NCBI GenBank assembly: GCA_964487215.1
Contig: CAZAPU010000032.1
Span: 1-10,215, forward strand
Length of the DNA: 10,215 bases
From: CAG-611 sp964487215
GTDB lineage: Bacteria; Bacillota_I; Bacilli_A; RF39; UBA660
Reading direction: 5' to 3'
The notes under the pieces were generated by a model, which was not told the origin of the DNA, did not search any database, and was given only the letters and a program-made list of their open reading frames with translations. Shown in pieces: positions 6,264-10,215 of the stretch. The first letter of the stretch is position 1; each line of letters starts with the position of its first letter. The translations under genes and the position numbers were made by a program.

Positions 6264-7114
6264 TCTTTTTCTTCACTTATTAATTCATTAATTGTTACTA
6301 TATTATAACCTTTATAGGATATATATTTTATAATTGGTTTTAATTCATTTACAGTATATTTATTCATATCAATAGTATAAATACCTCCATTAGATAATTT
6401 ATCTTTTATATCAATGTAACTATCTGTTTTTGAAATAGGTATACTTTTTATTGTATACATATTTAAACTACTACAAAGATCTAATACTTCATAATCATCT
6501 TTTTCTACTAAACAATAATTATAATTATATTTAACAAACTTATCTATTAATGAATTAGTATATTTTATTGTTAATTTATTATACATGTTATTATAACCAA
6601 GATTACCTAAAAAATTGTTAGATTCAGTTATTTTCTTTAATAATTCAATATTATTTTCAAAAATTATTCCATCAATAAAAAAATTACCTACTGTATTAGT
6701 ACTATTTAATATGTTTAATACTTCTTCAACATAGTCTTTTTTATTTAATTTAAAAATTAAAGCTATTTTCCTTTTTTCTTTGTTTCCACTTATGATAAAT
6801 TTATTAAAATTTTTTTCAATACTTATTTCAGGTTCTTCATTTATAAACATATAAAGATTTTCATTATAATTACCAAGTTTTTTCATTTTATAATAACTTT
6901 TATTGATATCTATGTTTAATCCCATTAATCCAGGAATTATATAATCTTCTTGTATAGTTGCATTTACTGGTTCAACTATAAAGTTATCTTTTTCATTTAA
7001 TATTTCAATCATAATAGGATCTTTTTCTTTAGCTAAATCTATCATTTTATTTGTATAATAAAAACTAAAAACAGTTAAAACTGTAATACCTAAAATTCTT
7101 AATATATTTTTCAT
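6260..7114 (-). CDS. Membrane-anchored NodB-fold (polysaccharide deacetylase-like) protein lacking catalytic residues
   Basis: A 284-aa protein with one N-terminal membrane helix (about 5-21, no clear cleavage site), so the rest should lie outside the membrane. An N-terminal domain (about 45-110, containing IIPGLMGLNIDINKSYYKM) leads into a NodB-like domain (115-278): strand KIALIF, then 'TVGNFFIDG' where deacetylases have 'ATFFIDG', 'FLGNLGYNN' where they have 'GHEIGNHGYNH', and a last 'YKGYNIVTINELI' matching the usual closing 'GYxFVTLDEL'. The fold pattern is clear. The metal and catalytic residues are not: the FDDG acids are K-L-N (122-124), both metal histidines of the HxxxH site are gone, and the late LLHD motif reads TIDM. 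It is therefore probably not a hydrolase; a binding or structural wall role is only a guess. AGGTGA precedes the ATG. No strong promoter is visible after the mutM terminator. It ends TGA CAA TAA TAA. Confidence 0.7.
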   Translation of the reverse strand: MKNILRILGITVLTVFSFYYTNKMIDLAKEKDPIMIEILNEKDNFIVEPVNATIQEDYIIPGLMGLNIDINKSYYKMKKLGNYNENLYMFINEEPEISIEKNFNKFIISGNKEKRKIALIFKLNKKDYVEEVLNILNSTNTVGNFFIDGIIFENNIELLKKITESNNFLGNLGYNNMYNKLTIKYTNSLIDKFVKYNYNYCLVEKDDYEVLDLCSSLNMYTIKSIPISKTDSYIDIKDKLSNGGIYTIDMNKYTVNELKPIIKYISYKGYNIVTINELISEEKD

Positions 7115-7143
7115 ATTTTCACCTATTAAATAATATGAATATT

Positions 7144-7173
7144 AAAAAAGATATTTCACAAAAAATATCTTTT
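7144..7173 (-). terminator. Intrinsic terminator of the polA-mutM unit
   Basis: Eleven-bp inverted repeat (AAAAGATATTT at 7146-7156, AAATATCTTTT at 7163-7173) with a 6-base loop and a six-T run on the minus strand. Its first arm overlaps the mutM TAA stop. Confidence 0.85.
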
Positions 7174-7987
7174 ATTTTTGGCAATTTGGACAATAATAAG
7201 TACTTCTACCATGCAATTTTTCTCTTTTTATTTTAGTTTTACAAATTAAACATTCCTCATTTTCTCTTTTATGAACATATAATTCATTTTGAAATCTACC
7301 AGAAACATTTTCTTCTGATGTATAACTTCTTATTGTTGTTCCACCTAATTTTATTGCTTTTTCTAATACTATTTTTGTATTATCTATAATAACTTGTAAT
7401 TCTTTATCACTTAATTCTTTTCCCTTTTTATTAGGATTTATCTTACTTAAAAATAATATTTCATTTGCATAAATATTACCTATTCCAGTAATGATTGATT
7501 GGTCTAAAAGAATTGTTTTTATTTCAAGATTTTTATTTTTTAATTTATTCTTTAAATATTTAACAGTTAAATTTTTATCCCATGGCTCTAATCCTAATTT
7601 TGCTAATGGTGAATTATCTAAATCCTCTTTGTTTAATAAGTACATTCTTCCAAACTTTCTAACATCCATATATCTTAATTCCATATCATCAAGAACAAAA
7701 GATACAAGTTCATGTTTTCCATAATCATCATTAAAATTACGATATAAGTATTTTCCTTCCATTCTTAGATGACTAAGTAAATAATAATTACTTAGTTTAA
7801 ATACTAACCATTTGCCTCTTCTTTCTATGTCTATTATTTGTTGCTCTTTTATTTGTATTTTTACATCATCTATACTAGGATATTCAAATATTTTAGGATA
7901 AATAATATTTATATCTTTAATAGTTTTATTTTTTATTTTCTTTAATAAGGCAACCCTTACTGTTTCTACCTCTGGTAATTCAGGCAT
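7172..7987 (-). CDS. mutM: Formamidopyrimidine-DNA glycosylase (Fpg)
   Basis: A 271-aa DNA-repair enzyme of the usual family length. It excises 8-oxoguanine and formamidopyrimidines and nicks the abasic site by beta,delta-elimination. The start is set by the invariant MPELPEVETV: after Met removal, Pro is the catalytic N-terminal nucleophile and Glu3 is the acid. An upstream in-frame start at 8014 would bury this Pro and is rejected. Other family signatures are RRGKWL (K59), HLRMEGKY, DVRKFGRM (void-filling Met/Arg/Phe loop), ITGIGNIYANEILF (H2TH, N171) and a C-terminal zinc finger CxxC...CxxC (C246, C249, C266, C269) with the DNA-binding Arg261 in HGRSTYYC. All catalytic residues are intact. 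It begins 8 bp after the polA stop, and its AGGTGA ribosome site overlaps that stop, so polymerase and glycosylase are probably translationally coupled in one base-excision-repair operon, an arrangement seen in many Bacillota. Confidence 0.97.
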   Translation of the reverse strand: MPELPEVETVRVALLKKIKNKTIKDINIIYPKIFEYPSIDDVKIQIKEQQIIDIERRGKWLVFKLSNYYLLSHLRMEGKYLYRNFNDDYGKHELVSFVLDDMELRYMDVRKFGRMYLLNKEDLDNSPLAKLGLEPWDKNLTVKYLKNKLKNKNLEIKTILLDQSIITGIGNIYANEILFLSKINPNKKGKELSDKELQVIIDNTKIVLEKAIKLGGTTIRSYTSEENVSGRFQNELYVHKRENEECLICKTKIKREKLHGRSTYYCPNCQK

Positions 7988-7991
7988 ATTT

Positions 7992-7997
7992 TCACCT
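7992..7997 (-). promoter_or_regulatory. mutM: mutM ribosome site overlapping the polA stop codon
   Basis: AGGTGA (minus strand) shares bases with the TAG stop of polA and lies four bases before the mutM ATG. Ribosomes ending on polA would sit on this site, which suggests coupled translation. Confidence 0.75.
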
Positions 7998-10215
7998 ACT
8001 TTGCTTCGTACCAATTATTACCATAATTAATACTTACTTTTAATGGCACAGATAATTTATATATATTTTCCATAATATCCGTAATAAGTTCTATTACAAT
8101 ATCTTTTTCTTCTTTATAAAGATCAAACACTAACTCATCATGTACTTGAATAATCATTTTTGTTTTTAAATTTCTTTTACTGAACTCTTCATCTATTTTA
8201 ATCATTGCTTTCTTTAATATATCAGCTGCTGTTCCTTGAATTGGTGTATTTAAAGCCATTCTTTCTCCAGATGATTTTATTATATAATTTGTGTTCTTTA
8301 ATTCTTCAATATATCTTTTTCTTCCAAATAATGTTTTCACAAATCCATTGTTATAAGCATCTTTTATTAGTGAATTCATATATTCTTTAATACCTGGAAA
8401 AGTATTAAGATAATCATCAATAAATTTCTTTGCAGTTTTAACATTTATTTTTAAATCTTCTGATAATCCAAAACTACTTATTCCATATAAAATACCAAAA
8501 TTTACTGCTTTTGCATTTCTTCTCATTTCATGTGTAACAGCTATTTCAGGTACATGATATATATCCATTGCTGTTTTTGTATGAATGTCCATATTCTTAT
8601 TAAAAGCTTCTATTAAGTTTTCTGCTTTTGACATATCTGCAAAAACTCTAAGTTCAATTTGTGAATAATCACTCGATAGTATAATTGAATCTTTAGATGG
8701 AACAAATGCTTTTCTAATTAATCTACCATAATCTTCTCTTATAGGAATATTTTGTAAATTTGGATTAGTTGAAGATAATCTTCCTGTTCTTGTAAGAGTT
8801 TGATTAAAAGTAGTATGAATCTTCCCATCATCTTTTATACAATCTGCTAAACCTACTGCATAATTACTATACAATTTAGCTAAAGTTCTATAATCAAGTA
8901 CTTTTTCTACTATTGGATAATCTATAAGTTTTGATAAAATATCTATACTAGTAGAATAATTATCATCTTTTATCTTCTTTGGATAAGGGATTGCTAGTTT
9001 TTCAAATAATATTTTACCCAATTGCTTTGGAGATAAAATATTAAACTCAACTCCTGCTAAATTATATATTTCATTAGATATTATATCTAATTTAATTTTA
9101 ATCTCATCTTTCATTTCATCAAGTACAGATCTTGAAACATATACTCCTGTATATTCCATATCTGCTAATATATATGATAATGGTAATTCCATATCATTAT
9201 ATAAAGATAGACATTCTTCTTGTTCTAAAGATTTATACATTTTATCTTTGTTTTCATAAATATATTTTGCTTTTTGTATAGCATGTTTTGCAATTTTTTC
9301 TTCTGTTAATTCTTTGTCCTTATATAATTGCTCATTAAACATAATATCAATATTATTGTTATTCATTAAATATGATAAATCGTCTTTAATATTATAATTT
9401 AATAAGTAACCCATAAGCATTAAATCATCATAATTTTTAGAATAGTTTATATTTTTATATTTTAAACTTACTATTAGTTTTTTTAAATCATAAGTATATT
9501 TCCTATATTTATTAGAAAACAAATCTGTTTTTTCTGTAATTAATTCAAATGGGACATAACAACTAATATTTTTATTATAAAATGCTATTCCTTTTACATC
9601 TTTATCATGATAATTACCTTTTACTTCAATATAAATAGCAATATCATCATCTATTTTTAAATTATCAATCGAATCTAAAATATTTACTTTTATTTCTTTA
9701 TCTTGCTCTTTCTTTTCATTCTTTTTTAAATAAGAATAAAATTCTAATTCCTCAAGTATTTCATTATAACTAGAACTAATTCCTTCATATTTTATATTTT
9801 CTAAATTAATATCAATTGGTACTTCTTTATATATTGTTGCTAATTCTTTACTAAAAAAAGCATTCTCTTTATCGTTAATTAATTTATCATGTGTTGCACC
9901 TTTTATTTCATCAATATGTTCATAAACACCTTCAAGTGAATTATATTTTTGGAGTAAAGTTAAAGCTGTTTTTTCTCCAATACCTTTTACACNNNNNNNN
10001 NNAATCATTTTAATTGGCTCAATACCATAAGTTTTATTAAACTCTTTTTCATCCATTCTAATAAAATCATTAGTTTTAAGTAATTTTACATCAATATCAT
10101 TAGAAATTAGTTGTAATAAATCCTTATCACTACTTATAATTGTACCAATAAAATCTTCATTAATATCAACTTCTTTAGCAAAAGTTCCAATTATATCATC
10201 TGCTTCATAATTATC
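7996..10215 (-). CDS. polA: DNA polymerase I, 5' end outside the window and containing an assembly gap
   Basis: Family A polymerase that removes RNA primers and fills gaps in replication and repair. The frame stays open to the right edge, beyond the ATG at 10056: upstream residues read DNYEADDIIGTFA and SSDKDLLQLIS, core motifs of the 5' nuclease domain, so that ATG is internal. About the first 105 residues are missing by comparison with the family. The helix-hairpin-helix VKGIGEKTA follows the gap. The exonuclease-like domain (about 9300-9690) has IEVKGNYHD where active enzymes have DxE, as in Bacillus-type PolA, so proofreading is probably absent. The polymerase domain is intact: TRTGRLSSTNPNLQNIP (around 8740-8800), motif A SSDYSQIELR (8647-8676), motif B RRNAKAVNFGILYG (about 8484-8525), which keeps Phe at the ddNTP-discriminating position, and motif C QVHDELVFD (about 8125-8150). 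Ten unknown bases (9993-10002) interrupt the 5' nuclease domain. Confidence 0.96.
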   Translation of the reverse strand, partial: DNYEADDIIGTFAKEVDINEDFIGTIISSDKDLLQLISNDIDVKLLKTNDFIRMDEKEFNKTYGIEPIKMIXXXXVKGIGEKTALTLLQKYNSLEGVYEHIDEIKGATHDKLINDKENAFFSKELATIYKEVPIDINLENIKYEGISSSYNEILEELEFYSYLKKNEKKEQDKEIKVNILDSIDNLKIDDDIAIYIEVKGNYHDKDVKGIAFYNKNISCYVPFELITEKTDLFSNKYRKYTYDLKKLIVSLKYKNINYSKNYDDLMLMGYLLNYNIKDDLSYLMNNNNIDIMFNEQLYKDKELTEEKIAKHAIQKAKYIYENKDKMYKSLEQEECLSLYNDMELPLSYILADMEYTGVYVSRSVLDEMKDEIKIKLDIISNEIYNLAGVEFNILSPKQLGKILFEKLAIPYPKKIKDDNYSTSIDILSKLIDYPIVEKVLDYRTLAKLYSNYAVGLADCIKDDGKIHTTFNQTLTRTGRLSSTNPNLQNIPIREDYGRLIRKAFVPSKDSIILSSDYSQIELRVFADMSKAENLIEAFNKNMDIHTKTAMDIYHVPEIAVTHEMRRNAKAVNFGILYGISSFGLSEDLKINVKTAKKFIDDYLNTFPGIKEYMNSLIKDAYNNGFVKTLFGRKRYIEELKNTNYIIKSSGERMALNTPIQGTAADILKKAMIKIDEEFSKRNLKTKMIIQVHDELVFDLYKEEKDIVIELITDIMENIYKLSVPLKVSINYGNNWYEAK
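9993..10002. other. Assembly gap (10 Ns) inside polA
   Basis: Ten unresolved bases. The reading frame is the same on both sides. The base pattern NGT directly after the gap (minus strand) fits GGT, the Gly that precedes VKGIGEK in family members. PolA proteins normally have about 14-15 residues here, including the GDxSDNIPG motif, so the true gap is likely near 43 bases. Confidence 0.9.

Noticed and set aside
7491..7724. Plus-strand open frame opposite mutM
   Set aside because: Shadow of a conserved glycosylase gene, with no ribosome site or domain.
7988..8014. Nine extra N-terminal residues for MutM (start at 8014)
   Set aside because: Fpg needs an N-terminal Pro immediately after the initiator Met; the extension overlaps the polA end and would abolish catalysis.
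8205..8390. Plus-strand 61-codon hydrophobic frame opposite polA
   Set aside because: Hydrophobicity comes from complementing Lys/Asn/Glu-rich polymerase codons; there is no translation signal.

Overview
The window is a very AT-rich, compact stretch in which every supported gene lies on the minus strand. Several traits point to an uncultured, low-GC Bacillota, probably a Bacilli-type gut lineage or relative. These are strong AGGTGA/GGAGG ribosome sites, extended -10 promoters, a T-box leader on a tRNA-synthetase gene, a lipobox lipoprotein, and a PolA whose exonuclease-like domain resembles the Bacillus type. The Trp codons I checked are all TGG, and one gene ends in TGA, so the standard bacterial code is likely rather than the mycoplasma code. 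A run of 10 Ns inside polA suggests a draft or metagenome assembly. The lineage is inference; I could not compare the sequence with any database.

In transcription order (right to left): polA (5' end outside the window, with the gap) is followed 8 bp later by mutM, whose ribosome site overlaps the polA stop. The pair looks like a translationally coupled DNA-repair operon, closed by a terminator at the mutM stop. Next comes a membrane-anchored NodB-fold protein that has lost the catalytic residues of polysaccharide deacetylases. Then comes asnS, preceded by a complete T-box leader with an AAC (Asn) specifier. No clear terminator separates asnS from a small lipoprotein gene, which may be read through from it. 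The last complete genes are a stand-alone acyl-adenylate/acyl-CoA ligase and a seven-helix hybrid sensor-kinase-like protein, each with its own extended -10 promoter and terminator. The left edge holds the first 46 codons of a D-Ala-D-Ala carboxypeptidase, cut within its STTK active-site motif.

Most of the window is housekeeping (replication and repair, aminoacylation, cell wall). The less ordinary parts are two proteins with intact folds but missing catalytic residues: the hybrid kinase (phosphoacceptor His replaced by Gln, no G2 box) and the NodB-like protein. There is also a compact T-box with an internal repeat at its specifier. I see no mobile element, CRISPR array, tRNA, rRNA or defence system. 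Apart from the T-box leader (about 265 bp), all intergenic gaps are under 100 bp, so no gene-free stretch exceeds 300 bases.
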